Notes: a model not told the origin generated them from the letters alone. A DNA stretch of 36,512 nt from Candidatus Peribacteria bacterium (GCA_018652265.1 JABICL010000023.1:1-36512); one strand, 5' to 3'. Numbered from the stretch's first letter, positions 25,086 through 32,958 are shown. Made by a program: numbers and translations.

Positions 25086-26125
25086 TATTCTATAAATCTA
25101 TAAATAGAAACATCTTTATTGAAAGTTTTTAAAACGACTGCATGTCTTTTTTCTGTATCTCCACAGGAGATCATGCCATCTTCTTCTGAAAGTTTATTTG
25201 TAGCCATAGAAACAACATGTGTAGCCTTATTCCAATTATCAATATCATGCGTAACTGAAATTGGATATAAATCATAACGTAGATATTTATGAACTATGTC
25301 GCCTGAATCAAAACACATTGCAACTTTCATATCTTTTTCTACTAAATCAGCATCCATCCTCAAATAATCTGCCGCTTTGTACAGAGGCCCAAGTTGCCTA
25401 TATTCATGCGAAGAAACCCACTCAGATAGATCTGTAAACGTTGTCTTTACGAGATCTAGCGAAAATCTGGCATCATATAAAAATAAAAACATCAGAGCTA
25501 TAACTACAATAGATCTCGATATCTGTTTTATTTTCTTGAAAATGATGCAATAAGCAATTTTCGATATTAGAAATATAAAAGCAATAATCCCAAAGACTTT
25601 CACAAAACTTACACCAAGAACTTTATATCCATAGAAAAAATTTACAGAAGAAAGCAGCTTAGGCTCGTCTACAAAAATATGAGAAATAGATGCGGAAATT
25701 GTTTTTGTAAAACTAGGCGATCTAGGAGCTATCTCCTGTAAAGAAACAACTCCACCTTCTTCCCCTGCTATATACAAATTATATTCTTCTCTACTGGGGC
25801 TCCATGCAGGAGACATAGTCAAATCTATAGTTAGATCTCTATTTTCTCCGGGTTCTGCATATATAGAAATCACATCTAATGGATTTATTCTGATTATTTC
25901 TCCTATATCTTCTGGATATGCTACAGAGAACTTTAGTGGTACATCGGATGAATAATTTATATCAATACTCTCTGCCTTGAACTTTAGTGGCACCTTTTTC
26001 TGCTGCATCTCTGGCTCTATACCAAAAAATTCTCTCGCTTCCTGTGAAGCTAGCTTTTGCTCAGCGGCACAGGCTATTGGAATGAATTGGAATGCCAGAA
26101 GAAATACTGCAAATACACGAAACAT
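25085..26125 (-). CDS. Membrane protein with signal peptide, partner of the GT-C-like protein
   Basis: A 346-residue protein with signal peptide MFRVFAVFLLAFQFIPIACA. An extracytoplasmic beta-rich domain spans about 40-160 (PLKFKAESIDINYSSDVPLKF, LTIDLTMSPAWSPSREEYNLYI). Two membrane spans follow at about 170-190 and 203-222, then a C-terminal soluble domain to 346 with several cysteines (VAMCFDSGD, GMISCGDTEKRH). The C-terminal part resembles the small alpha/beta domain that follows membrane spans in some glycosyltransferase-associated proteins, but I cannot name a family. The TAATG overlap with the downstream gene argues for a stoichiometric complex. Confidence 0.7.
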   Translation of the reverse strand: MFRVFAVFLLAFQFIPIACAAEQKLASQEAREFFGIEPEMQQKKVPLKFKAESIDINYSSDVPLKFSVAYPEDIGEIIRINPLDVISIYAEPGENRDLTIDLTMSPAWSPSREEYNLYIAGEEGGVVSLQEIAPRSPSFTKTISASISHIFVDEPKLLSSVNFFYGYKVLGVSFVKVFGIIAFIFLISKIAYCIIFKKIKQISRSIVVIALMFLFLYDARFSLDLVKTTFTDLSEWVSSHEYRQLGPLYKAADYLRMDADLVEKDMKVAMCFDSGDIVHKYLRYDLYPISVTHDIDNWNKATHVVSMATNKLSEEDGMISCGDTEKRHAVVLKTFNKDVSIYRFIE

Positions 26126-26362
26126 TGCTACATATAATGATACAACGATATTAGATATGCTGCAGCATAGTCATATAAGAATGTCTGCACTCTTCAAAAT
26201 CTATCTTTAGACAATCAAAAATAGGCTAATCTCAAAATGCTGCAATTCCACTCCGATAAATAGCATCAGACAATCGATCTATATTATGTCTATGAATGAA
26301 GAATCTAAAAATTGACTTTTCTGAGTACAAAATTTGTTCATATGTAAAACACTCTATACCCT

Positions 26363-26388
26363 ATTTATGGCTTATTTAAGCCATAAAT
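26363..26388. repeat. Perfect 11-base hairpin
   Basis: ATTTATGGCTT, loop ATTT, AAGCCATAAAT. The stem is perfect over 11 bases, with no U-tract on either strand. It may be an operator, an RNA element or a mobile-element remnant. Confidence 0.55.
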
Positions 26389-26462
26389 CACCACTCCAAT
26401 ATCAGCGTCAAACTTACTATGCTAGCTTTACAACATATCACCTATCTCTACAATGCTCCGGC

Positions 26463-26606
26463 ATGTCTGAATTTCGTAGAATAGATAACGTGAATATATC
26501 ACGAACATCAAAAACACAGGCTTCCTGGTCACTGGCCATAGTACACGCTGCAATGATAGTAGCAGTAATGTGGACAGTAATAATCAGTGCACCTATATAC
26601 GGGTAA
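26463..26606 (+). CDS. Possible small membrane protein (47 aa)
   Basis: From the ATG at 26463 the frame reads MSEFRRIDNVNISRTSKTQA and then a hydrophobic span (IVHAAMIVAVMWTVIISAP) ending at TAA. The frame is open further upstream (ATG at 26334), but that part has no features. It ends four bases before the convergent transporter stop. It has no homology that I recognise and no Shine-Dalgarno. The basic head plus single span is plausible for a small membrane protein. Confidence 0.35.
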   Translation: MSEFRRIDNVNISRTSKTQASWSLAIVHAAMIVAVMWTVIISAPIYG

Positions 26607-26609
26607 GCC

Positions 26610-27929
26610 TTACACAATCTCTCGTTTCTCTGGCTCCAGTGAAGTCGCAAGTTGCCTACTCCCCGAAGCAACTATCACCTCTTCTGAAACTCTGGTGTCT
26701 GGAAGTTTTCGTAAAAATATCATAGGTAGGAAGCTTGAAAGTATCGCTATCCACAATACTTTGTCCAAATTATCATAATTTGCAGATAACACTTCTGTTG
26801 CTTGTCTTACATCAAATATCGCAGATAACCAGGCTCCACCGAGATCAGATACTGCAAGACCTATATTCATAATGCTCGCAAATACAGCAAACATAGTCGC
26901 TTCTATACCTTTTGGACATATTCTGGCAGCAAGAACAAGCAGAGGCAGGAATCCTATCTCTGTGAGAGGGCCAGACACTAATGTATCTGCCATAGCAAAC
27001 CATCTAGCGCTTACACCTATGTATTCATACCATCCGTATATAAGACCTATAGAAGGCATAGAAAGGACTACGCTGGCTATTATTATCCAGAAAAACAGGG
27101 TTCTTAGAGGTATAGAGATCAGATATTTCCTAAAAATAAGCACTCCAACTATCCCCGATGCATAGCTTATAAGAGCTAATCTCCCGAAGAACTCAGGACT
27201 GAACTTAAGCTCATCTATCAGGAAATAGTTGAATGCCCCTCCACTAGAAGGAGTTGCCCTCCATACAAATAGAAAAAACACAGACCAAATCAGTGCAGGA
27301 GTCACTGCATTTTTAAATTTCCTCCAGGTTTCTAGTATTGAGAACTTCTGTAACTCCTCCAGTTTTTCGCTTATAAATACACTAAATATGCATGTAAGCA
27401 GAGGAAGAGTTCCAACAATATAGAAAACATTACGCGCACCTATTTTCTCCACTAATACTCCAGATAAATACGACACAGCGAGTGCTCCACTAAGTAGAGA
27501 TGCCCTACATATACTCTGAAGTCTTCCTGCAATCTTCTGAGTCTTGCTTCTCTCAGCCACAATTCCATCCACAATCACATCAGCTAGAGCGAATCCCATT
27601 GCAGATATAAATACTGCTATAAAAGCCCCATAGAAGCTCTGTACCCAAGTGGCTAAAGAATAATATCCAATAGCACCCAAAATCCCCGAAAGAAATAGGT
27701 ATGGCCGCCTCCTAAAGCCATATACAGGCACCCTATCAGAAATAATTCCATATATTGGTTTTATGCTCCATGGGATCAAAGAGATTGATCCGAGTATCCC
27801 AACTTGGGGAACAGTAAGCCCTAAATCCTCTTTGTAATAAAAAGTAGTTGCCACTCCAGCAAGAGCTGTTGATCCGGCTATAAAGTAGACAAATGGAATT
27901 ATTATGTTGGTAAGATCTCTCTTATTCAT
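26610..27929 (-). CDS. BT1-family (folate/biopterin-type) MFS transporter
   Basis: A 439-residue transporter with about 12 spans. The folate-biopterin transporter signature is clear: after GVATTFYYKEDLGLTVPQVG comes SLIPWSIKPIYGIISDRVPV and GFRRRPYLFLSG, then FALADVIVDGIVAERS, and in the second half PLLVLAARICPKGIEATMFA followed by SIMNIGLAVSDLGGAWL. BT1/FBT members move folates or pterins in cyanobacteria, plants and trypanosomatids; some of the family transport other compounds. Here the neighbours include folD, purD, purF and tmk, enzymes that use or depend on folate cofactors, so folate or pterin salvage is a reasonable inference for a reduced genome. The length and hydrophobic pattern appear complete. 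Confidence 0.85.
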   Translation of the reverse strand: MNKRDLTNIIIPFVYFIAGSTALAGVATTFYYKEDLGLTVPQVGILGSISLIPWSIKPIYGIISDRVPVYGFRRRPYLFLSGILGAIGYYSLATWVQSFYGAFIAVFISAMGFALADVIVDGIVAERSKTQKIAGRLQSICRASLLSGALAVSYLSGVLVEKIGARNVFYIVGTLPLLTCIFSVFISEKLEELQKFSILETWRKFKNAVTPALIWSVFFLFVWRATPSSGGAFNYFLIDELKFSPEFFGRLALISYASGIVGVLIFRKYLISIPLRTLFFWIIIASVVLSMPSIGLIYGWYEYIGVSARWFAMADTLVSGPLTEIGFLPLLVLAARICPKGIEATMFAVFASIMNIGLAVSDLGGAWLSAIFDVRQATEVLSANYDNLDKVLWIAILSSFLPMIFLRKLPDTRVSEEVIVASGSRQLATSLEPEKREIV

Positions 27930-27970
27930 TGCTCACAGTATATACGGTGGATTTTTTTCGTAAAATCAGT

Positions 27971-27976
27971 TATAAT
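27971..27976 (+). promoter_or_regulatory. Possible -10 box for the Lys-rich membrane protein gene
   Basis: TATAAT lies 34 bases before the ATG at 28011 in the divergent gap. The -35 region has only TGGATT-like matches. Confidence 0.35.
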
Positions 27977-28010
27977 TTCCTGATAAATCAAAATTTTCCA
28001 AACAAACACT

Positions 28011-28430
28011 ATGGCGAAAAAGAAAACAAAAACTACTCGCAAAAGCACTGCAACAAAATCTAAAAAGGTTTGTCGCAAGACCTGTGCAAAAAAGACCAGA
28101 AAGTCTACTACCAAAAAGCGTGTCACTAGAAAATCATCTAATCAGTTTGATTGGGAGATTGTTCCATTTGTAATTGCAGTAGTTGTCGCAATAATCGTTG
28201 TAATGCAAAGCATGCAGTCTGCTGAATACTTCAAAAATGGCGGAAATTCAGAATCCCTACAAGGCCCTCTATATCATATGGCAGGAGGATGTGTGGTAGA
28301 TGAAGGAACTGTACGCACAATCAGAGCATCTGAGCGTGGCATAAGTAGAGCTATAAAAAATGGAGACTCTGAACTTGCAGCAAAGAAAATTAAAGAGCTC
28401 AGAAAAATAAAGATTGAAGCATGCCTTTAA
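28011..28430 (+). CDS. Membrane protein with histone-H1-like Lys/Arg tail
   Basis: A 139-residue protein of three parts. Residues 1-43 are almost entirely Lys, Arg, Thr, Ser and Ala in KKxTxKS-type units (MAKKKTKTTRKST...), like the C-tail of histone H1 or bacterial H1-like proteins. One membrane span follows at about 50-65 (VPFVIAVVVAIIVVMQ). The remaining 70 residues are a domain with two cysteines (GGCVVDEG, EACL) and a likely helix pair. With the basic tail inside, topology rules put the C-terminal domain outside. The tail could bind DNA or acidic polymer at the membrane; this is inference only. It is followed by a strong terminator and stands alone as a transcription unit. Confidence 0.75.
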   Translation: MAKKKTKTTRKSTATKSKKVCRKTCAKKTRKSTTKKRVTRKSSNQFDWEIVPFVIAVVVAIIVVMQSMQSAEYFKNGGNSESLQGPLYHMAGGCVVDEGTVRTIRASERGISRAIKNGDSELAAKKIKELRKIKIEACL

Positions 28431-28460
28431 TCAGACTCGATAACAAAATAAATACAACTA

Positions 28461-28491
28461 TTCCCGTATACTAGTATACGGGAATTTTTTT
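28461..28491 (+). terminator. Rho-independent terminator
   Basis: TTCCCGTATAC (28461-28471) and GTATACGGGAA (28474-28484) form a perfect 11-base inverted repeat followed by seven T's. It lies 30 bases after the stop of the Lys-rich membrane protein gene. The terminator is textbook in form on the plus strand. Confidence 0.9.
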
Positions 28492-28510
28492 ATTAAAATT
28501 TCATTCATAC

Positions 28511-28528
28511 CCATACACCGGTATATGG
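28511..28528. repeat. Near-palindrome downstream of purD
   Basis: CCATACACCGGTATATGG is an 18-base palindrome except at one pair. It lies between the terminator and the purD stop. On the minus strand it could help end purD transcription, but it lacks a T-tract. Confidence 0.35.
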
Positions 28529-28552
28529 ATATATCACTTCAATAGATGAGAA

Positions 28553-29887
28553 CTAATTGCTTCTCAATTCTTTCATTAGCTCAATCCTCTTAGCGATCAA
28601 GCTTTCTGTCCCAATATCTTTTCTAAATCTCACAGGTCCTTTTGCCTGTTCACACAAATCTAGAGCAATCTTCTGAGCTTCAGAAGTAGTATCCCCTATT
28701 CCAACTATTCCAGCAGTTCTAGATCCGCCAAGCCTTAGAGCTCCATCATCATCTTCTGAAAGATCACCATAGAAGATCCTCGCATTGTCTTCTATATCTG
28801 GGAATTCAACTGTCTTACCTTTTAGATCTTTACTATTTGGATAGCATTCCGGCGTTATATACAAACAAACAGTAGCCTTACTACTAAACTTCACCATGTC
28901 CTCATTTAAATCTCCATTTATTATTGCCTGACATATGTCTACAAAATCAGTCTCAAGTAGAGGTAATACATTCAAGCATTCAGGATCACCAAAACGGGCA
29001 TTATATTCTATAAGCTTCACGCCACTCTTAGTAACTATAAATCCTCCATACAAAATACCTTTGAATGGCTCTCCACATTCTTCTTGCAATGCTTTTGCTG
29101 TTTGTACATTTATACTATGCGCTTTATCTATCTCTTCTTGTTTCAAGAACGGCAAAGAATGGTCTGCACTTGAATAAGTTCCCATACCACCAGTATTTGG
29201 ACCAGTATCACCTTCGTATGCACGTTTGTGATCCTGAACAGCAGGCATAGAAACTACCTGCTCTCCGGATACAAAAGACATAAGACTAAATTCAGAACCT
29301 ACAAATTTTTCTTCTACAACTACCTGATTTGCACCAGCTAAACACTTCAGTGCAAAAAATACACCTTCTTCTGCACTCATAAGATGTTCTCCACTTACTT
29401 TTACACCTTTTCCTCCAGCGAGGCCATCAAACTTAACTACATACTCTCCATCTAAATCATCTTCTATATATCTTCTTATTTCTTCTTCTGAACTACTTTT
29501 ATCAAAAACTTTAAATTTTGGATTTCCATCTATTCCGTATTTCTCAACTAAATCTCTCGTAAAACTTTTACTGGATTCTATTCTCGCAAGTGATTTTTTG
29601 GGTGCCATGCTTTTCACACCTATTTCTTCTAGCGCATCTACCAACCCTGCACCAATTGGATCATCCGGAGCAACAATTGCAAAATCAGGCTTCGTTCTCT
29701 TCGCAATTTCCAAAATAGGATCAAAATCCATAAGTGAATCTACTACTATCTGTTCGTCTGCAATCTTCTTTATTCCTGGATTTCTAGAATTACAAACATG
29801 GATAATCTCGGGATTATGACGCGATTTCTTTATAGCCTCAGCTATAGCATGTCCACGAGCAGAAACAGTTATTAGGAGAATTTTCAT
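28553..29887 (-). CDS. purD: Phosphoribosylamine-glycine ligase (GARS)
   Basis: ATP-grasp enzyme joining glycine to phosphoribosylamine, the step after PurF in purine synthesis. I chose the ATG at 29887 (444 residues): the protein then begins MKILLITVSARGHA, matching the PurD N-terminal strand-loop. The loop reads ARGHA rather than the usual GREHA. ATP-grasp core: EYVVKFDGLAGGKGVKV, VVVEEKFVGSEFSLMSF, QDHKRAYEGDTGPNTGGMG, and the metal-binding IEYNARFGDPE. The C-terminal domain (about 330-444) is present, with SRTAGIVGIG and a final RFRKDIG. Length is slightly above the usual 420-430. It lies about 0.5 kb beyond purF on the same strand, with the thioredoxin-like gene opposite between them. 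Confidence 0.95.
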   Translation of the reverse strand: MKILLITVSARGHAIAEAIKKSRHNPEIIHVCNSRNPGIKKIADEQIVVDSLMDFDPILEIAKRTKPDFAIVAPDDPIGAGLVDALEEIGVKSMAPKKSLARIESSKSFTRDLVEKYGIDGNPKFKVFDKSSSEEEIRRYIEDDLDGEYVVKFDGLAGGKGVKVSGEHLMSAEEGVFFALKCLAGANQVVVEEKFVGSEFSLMSFVSGEQVVSMPAVQDHKRAYEGDTGPNTGGMGTYSSADHSLPFLKQEEIDKAHSINVQTAKALQEECGEPFKGILYGGFIVTKSGVKLIEYNARFGDPECLNVLPLLETDFVDICQAIINGDLNEDMVKFSSKATVCLYITPECYPNSKDLKGKTVEFPDIEDNARIFYGDLSEDDDGALRLGGSRTAGIVGIGDTTSEAQKIALDLCEQAKGPVRFRKDIGTESLIAKRIELMKELRSN

Positions 29888-30018
29888 ATACGAAAATTGT
29901 AACATAAGTAATTCACTTATTGCGTAGAGAATTCATGAATAAATCGTTTATATGCTTGAAATAAATATCACAGCAATGGTACTTTGCATTCCTTGTTTGC
30001 ATATCTCAAAACTTAGTT
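29888..30018. promoter_or_regulatory. Divergent intergenic region purD / thioredoxin-like gene
   Basis: 131 bases between two divergent starts, so it must hold both promoters unless purD is read through from purF. No consensus boxes stand out and no riboswitch-like structure is recognised. Confidence 0.3.
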
Positions 30019-30396
30019 ATGACTACCAACGCCCAAAGAGAAATTTCAGTAAATCAATTTGAAGGAATAATACAATCACATGAAACTGTTGTAGTAAAAA
30101 TTGGAGAATATGGATGTCCGCCCTGTAGAAGATATGATCGCATGGTCATTGAATTAATGGATGAATTTAGTGGTAAAGTTGAATTTGTGTGTATTGATGG
30201 AGACACAATTCCTCACGGCTCCGAGGAATCCAGAAGCTTTAAAAGAGCAGTTGGACCATATACAGGAGTGCCTTATATAACTATTTTCAAGAACGGAGAA
30301 AGAACGGAAGGGATACTAGGATTTAGAGACAATACTGAACTAAGAGAGGCTATAAACAGAGTTCTATGTGATTCTAATGACAAACAAAACAACTAA
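30019..30396 (+). CDS. Thioredoxin-like protein with CPPC active site
   Basis: A 125-residue thioredoxin-fold protein, cytoplasmic by lack of signal. The active site is YGCPPCRRYDR (Cys33-Pro-Pro-Cys36) where classical thioredoxin has WCGPC. The cis-proline loop is TGVPYITIFKNGE, and GILGFRDNTELREAI closes the fold. Compared with thioredoxin there is a small insertion before the cis-Pro strand (DTIPHGSEESRSFKRAVG). CPPC sites are seen in some archaeal and CPR thioredoxin or glutaredoxin-like proteins and shift the redox potential. The last four bases (CTAA) are shared with the stop of convergent purF. No thioredoxin reductase with CxxC is in the window to pair with it. Confidence 0.9.
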   Translation: MTTNAQREISVNQFEGIIQSHETVVVKIGEYGCPPCRRYDRMVIELMDEFSGKVEFVCIDGDTIPHGSEESRSFKRAVGPYTGVPYITIFKNGERTEGILGFRDNTELREAINRVLCDSNDKQNN

Positions 30397-31910
30397 ATTA
30401 AACTCAAATTCTTGTATTGATCAGGTCCATCTCCATCATCGTCCGATGAATCTCTACCATGAGCATCTCGAATTGCATCACGATTTACACTTAGATTGTC
30501 TAAATACTCTCTAGTAACCTCTGGAGTTGGATACTTACCAGTAAAACATCCTTCGCTGAATTTGTGAATATTCTTATTTCCAACACGAACTGCCTTACGT
30601 AGATCCTCAATGTTTCCGTAGAATAAATCATCTGCACCTATAAAATCACAAATTTCTTTATTAGTATGATTTGAAGCTATTAATTCTTCTGTAGTAGGCA
30701 TATCTATACCATAAGGATCTTGGCTTATTATCGGAGGAGCTGCGGTTGCGAAATAAACCTTCTTGGCTCCTGCCTTTCTCGCTATTTCTACAATCTTTTG
30801 ACTGGTATTTCCACGAACTATTGAATCATCTACCAAGAGAACATTCTTATTTTTAAATTCCAGATCTATAGGATGAAGCTTAAATTGTATATTTCTCTTC
30901 CTCATTCTCTGTCCCGGCATTATGAATGTTCTACCTATGTAGCGATTCTTCACAAAGCCCTCTCTGTACCTAACCCTAAGTTTATCTGCCACACCTTGAG
31001 CCACAGGCCTTCCTGTATCTGGGATAGGAATAACAGAATCTATCTCTATTCCTGATTTCTTTATTCTCTTCCCCAAGTATTCGCCCATTCTTACTCTAGC
31101 TTTATACACATTCACACCATCTATAGTCGAATCTGGTGCAGCTAGATATACCCACTCAAAAAGACATGGTGTGTGCTGAGGTTTTCTAACTTGTCTGCTA
31201 TGTAATTTATTATTTTTATCTATGTATATAACTTCTCCAGGATTTATGTCTCTTACAAATTCATAATCAAGAGCTCGTATAACTGTGCTTTCAGAAACAA
31301 TAATATATTCCTCTTTGCCTTCGTGGACTCGCTTACCAAGTTGAAGCGGCCTAATTCCATGTGGATCACGAAATCCAACAACTCCATGTCCTCCTATGAG
31401 GACAACTGCAGAATAAGCTCCTCTACATTTTCTAAATACTGTAGCCGTAGCCTTGAACACATGATCAGGAGACAAGTGTTTTGGTCTCTGATTTTTTAAT
31501 GCTACAGAAAACACATTTAGAAGTGCCTCTGAATCTGATGTTGTATTTAAGTGTCTAAAATATTTATCTTTTAATTCTTTTTGTATCTCATCTACGTTTG
31601 TAAGGTTTCCATTATGAGCAAGTGCAATACCAAAAGGAGTGTTCACAAAAAATGGCTGAGCTTCAAACTCACTACTACATCCTGCAGTTGGATATCTAAC
31701 ATGTCCTATTCCAACAGGCCCTCTAAGACGAGCAAGAGACTTTGAATGAAAAACATCTCTCACCATCCCATTACTCTTTTTCAGATGAAATTGGCTGTTA
31801 TATGTGACTATTCCTGCTGCATCCTGACCTCTGTGCTGAAGGACTATCAGGCCCTCATATAGGTCCTGTATAGCATCCTGATGGCCAGAAACTGCAATTA
31901 TTCCGCACAC
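30393..31910 (-). CDS. purF: Amidophosphoribosyltransferase
   Basis: First committed enzyme of purine synthesis: PRPP plus glutamine to phosphoribosylamine. The start is GTG, fixed by the need for a free Cys2 nucleophile (M-CGIIAVSG); there is no propeptide. The glutaminase domain has EGLIVLQHRGQDAAG, GIGHVRYPTAG and AHNGNLTN. The PRPP loop is VLLVDDSIVRGNTS at 357-370. Family members of the B. subtilis type carry a 4Fe-4S cluster; here Cys249 and Cys455 remain at two expected positions, but the other two are replaced (SQDPYGIDM and FSEGC), so no cluster is expected. The C-terminus adds an Asp-rich tail (RDSSDDDGDGPDQ). It is upstream of purD on the same strand. Confidence 0.96.
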   Translation of the reverse strand: MCGIIAVSGHQDAIQDLYEGLIVLQHRGQDAAGIVTYNSQFHLKKSNGMVRDVFHSKSLARLRGPVGIGHVRYPTAGCSSEFEAQPFFVNTPFGIALAHNGNLTNVDEIQKELKDKYFRHLNTTSDSEALLNVFSVALKNQRPKHLSPDHVFKATATVFRKCRGAYSAVVLIGGHGVVGFRDPHGIRPLQLGKRVHEGKEEYIIVSESTVIRALDYEFVRDINPGEVIYIDKNNKLHSRQVRKPQHTPCLFEWVYLAAPDSTIDGVNVYKARVRMGEYLGKRIKKSGIEIDSVIPIPDTGRPVAQGVADKLRVRYREGFVKNRYIGRTFIMPGQRMRKRNIQFKLHPIDLEFKNKNVLLVDDSIVRGNTSQKIVEIARKAGAKKVYFATAAPPIISQDPYGIDMPTTEELIASNHTNKEICDFIGADDLFYGNIEDLRKAVRVGNKNIHKFSEGCFTGKYPTPEVTREYLDNLSVNRDAIRDAHGRDSSDDDGDGPDQYKNLSLI

Positions 31911-32102
31911 GTCTTACTAAAAGATTGGAAATTTATTAAAAACGCAGAAAACGCCCCAAAAAGTTTAAAATGGAGCCAAAATTAGGTGGAAAAGTACCAA
32001 CCACGGATAAATTTTAGGGGTTTTTGAGAAAAATGCAACTAAATTATACCTGTGTGCAAATCTTATTTGACATTAGATTCAGATAGGTATTTGATATGCG
32101 AA
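31911..32102. promoter_or_regulatory. Divergent intergenic region upstream of purF
   Basis: 192 bases, AT-rich, between the GTG of purF and the plus-strand small-gene cluster. AAAACGCCCC near 31950 and GGGGTTTTT near 32020 could pair imperfectly around about 60 bases. I do not recognise a purine or PRPP riboswitch here. Confidence 0.3.
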
Positions 32103-32438
32103 ATGATTGAGAAGCTAGAAAGTGTTCTCAGGCGTGCAGACAAGTACAATTATATTCTTGTGCCCGCTTGTATAGCAGCATTTTTTGCAAACTGTTTTGT
32201 CATGATAAATAAGGGCGAATCCCCAGATAAATTTCATCGTAAATACTTTTCTTGGGCTCAAAAATTAGAAATAGCAGACAATGACACTACAAAAAATGGT
32301 GTATCACACCTTACAAATATAGAAAATGTTAGTAATCAAACGAGAGATGTTAGAAATTCTGTATCAGAAACTATAGAATCAGATCATGAATCAGAGATCA
32401 TTGCTCATAACAGTGAAAGTAAACCCGGGATGCAGTAA
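32103..32438 (+). CDS. Small single-span membrane protein, orphan
   Basis: A 111-residue protein from the ATG at 32103 (MIEKLESVLRRADKYN); the frame can also start at GTG 32052. One membrane span at about 17-36 (ILVPACIAAFFANCFVM), then a hydrophilic tail rich in Ser, Asn and Glu (NIENVSNQTRD, SETIESDHESE) without structure that I recognise. It overlaps the start of yggU by 53 bases in another frame, so the two are likely co-transcribed. It has the same short-head, one-span, Ser/Asn/Glu-tail plan as the next two orphan genes. Confidence 0.55.
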   Translation: MIEKLESVLRRADKYNYILVPACIAAFFANCFVMINKGESPDKFHRKYFSWAQKLEIADNDTTKNGVSHLTNIENVSNQTRDVRNSVSETIESDHESEIIAHNSESKPGMQ

Positions 32439-32637
32439 AACAGAGATAAGAGAAAAACTAGAAGACGGAACACTGAAGATAAATATCGCAGCTCCTGCAG
32501 ACAGAGGCAAAGCAAATATTGAGCTTATTAAGTTTTTGGCACGTGAGTTTTCTGTATCGAAAAATGATGTGGAGATAGTCTCTGGAAAGACTTCCAGAGA
32601 TAAACTTGTAAAGATATCTGGGCAAGGAGTAGGATAG
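32386..32637 (+). CDS. YggU/DUF167 (UPF0235) family protein
   Basis: An 83-residue protein matching the YggU fold: LLITVKVNPGCSKTEI at the start, LKINIAAPADRGKANIELIKFLAREF in the middle and EIVSGKTSRDKLVKI at the end. The typical AAPxxGKAN and SGxTSRxK signatures are intact. Family function is unknown; it is broadly conserved in bacteria, archaea and eukaryotes. The start overlaps the upstream orphan gene by 53 bases. Its last 31 bases are repeated about 315 bases downstream, after the next orphan gene. Confidence 0.9.
   Translation: MNQRSLLITVKVNPGCSKTEIREKLEDGTLKINIAAPADRGKANIELIKFLAREFSVSKNDVEIVSGKTSRDKLVKISGQGVG
32605..32635 (+). repeat. Direct repeat, left copy (3' end of the YggU gene)
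   Basis: CTTGTAAAGATATCTG then GGCAAGGAGTAGGAT, which encodes LVKISGQGVG at the end of YggU. It matches 32920-32950 with three mismatches over 31 bases. Confidence 0.85.
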
Positions 32638-32645
32638 TTTTCGAT

Positions 32646-32918
32646 ATGCTCGAACCTATGATTCCAGAAGGAGATCTTGGTAACAGACGATTTAAAAAAT
32701 ATGAGAGATTAGTAAAAATAACGGTGATAGGCACTTTGTCGACATTCATTGCATGGCGTATTTTAGCTATAACAAATTCGGCAATAGATAGTCTAGATAA
32801 GCCAGTTGCAGATACTAGCGTCTCTACACCCTCAGATGAACCAGATATAAATCAAGCTGATTTACCATTACCAGCTCACGAAGAATCTGAACTATATAGC
32901 GTAAAAATGGACAAATAA
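32646..32918 (+). CDS. Small single-span membrane protein, orphan
   Basis: A 90-residue protein. It has a basic head (NRRFKKYERLVK), one membrane span at about 24-44 (ITVIGTLSTFIAWRILAIT) and an acidic, Pro/Ser-rich tail (DTSVSTPSDEPDINQADLP). No family is recognised. It starts eight bases after the YggU stop and lies exactly between the two copies of a 31-base direct repeat, as though it arrived as a cassette or arose by duplication. Confidence 0.55.
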   Translation: MLEPMIPEGDLGNRRFKKYERLVKITVIGTLSTFIAWRILAITNSAIDSLDKPVADTSVSTPSDEPDINQADLPLPAHEESELYSVKMDK

Positions 32919-32919
32919 T

Positions 32920-32950
32920 CTTGTAAAGATATCTGTACCAGGAGTAGGAT
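32920..32950 (+). repeat. Direct repeat, right copy (remnant of the YggU 3' end)
   Basis: CTTGTAAAGATATCTG then TACCAGGAGTAGGAT. In the matching frame it reads LVKISVPGVG, recognisably the YggU C-terminus without the rest of the gene. Confidence 0.85.
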
Positions 32951-32958
32951 GCGCGCCA

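Larger units (their letters stand above)
26126..26609. other. Intergenic region with perfect hairpin and one doubtful small gene
   Basis: The 484 bases between the minus-strand membrane pair and the transporter hold the hairpin at 26363-26388 and the small frame at 26463-26606. Nothing else is supported. It should include the promoter of the coupled pair on the minus strand, but I see no convincing -35/-10 pair. Confidence 0.4.

Noticed and set aside
31911-32051. Purine or PRPP riboswitch upstream of purF
   Set aside because: No conserved core could be recognised; only a weak distant pairing of C-rich and G-rich stretches.
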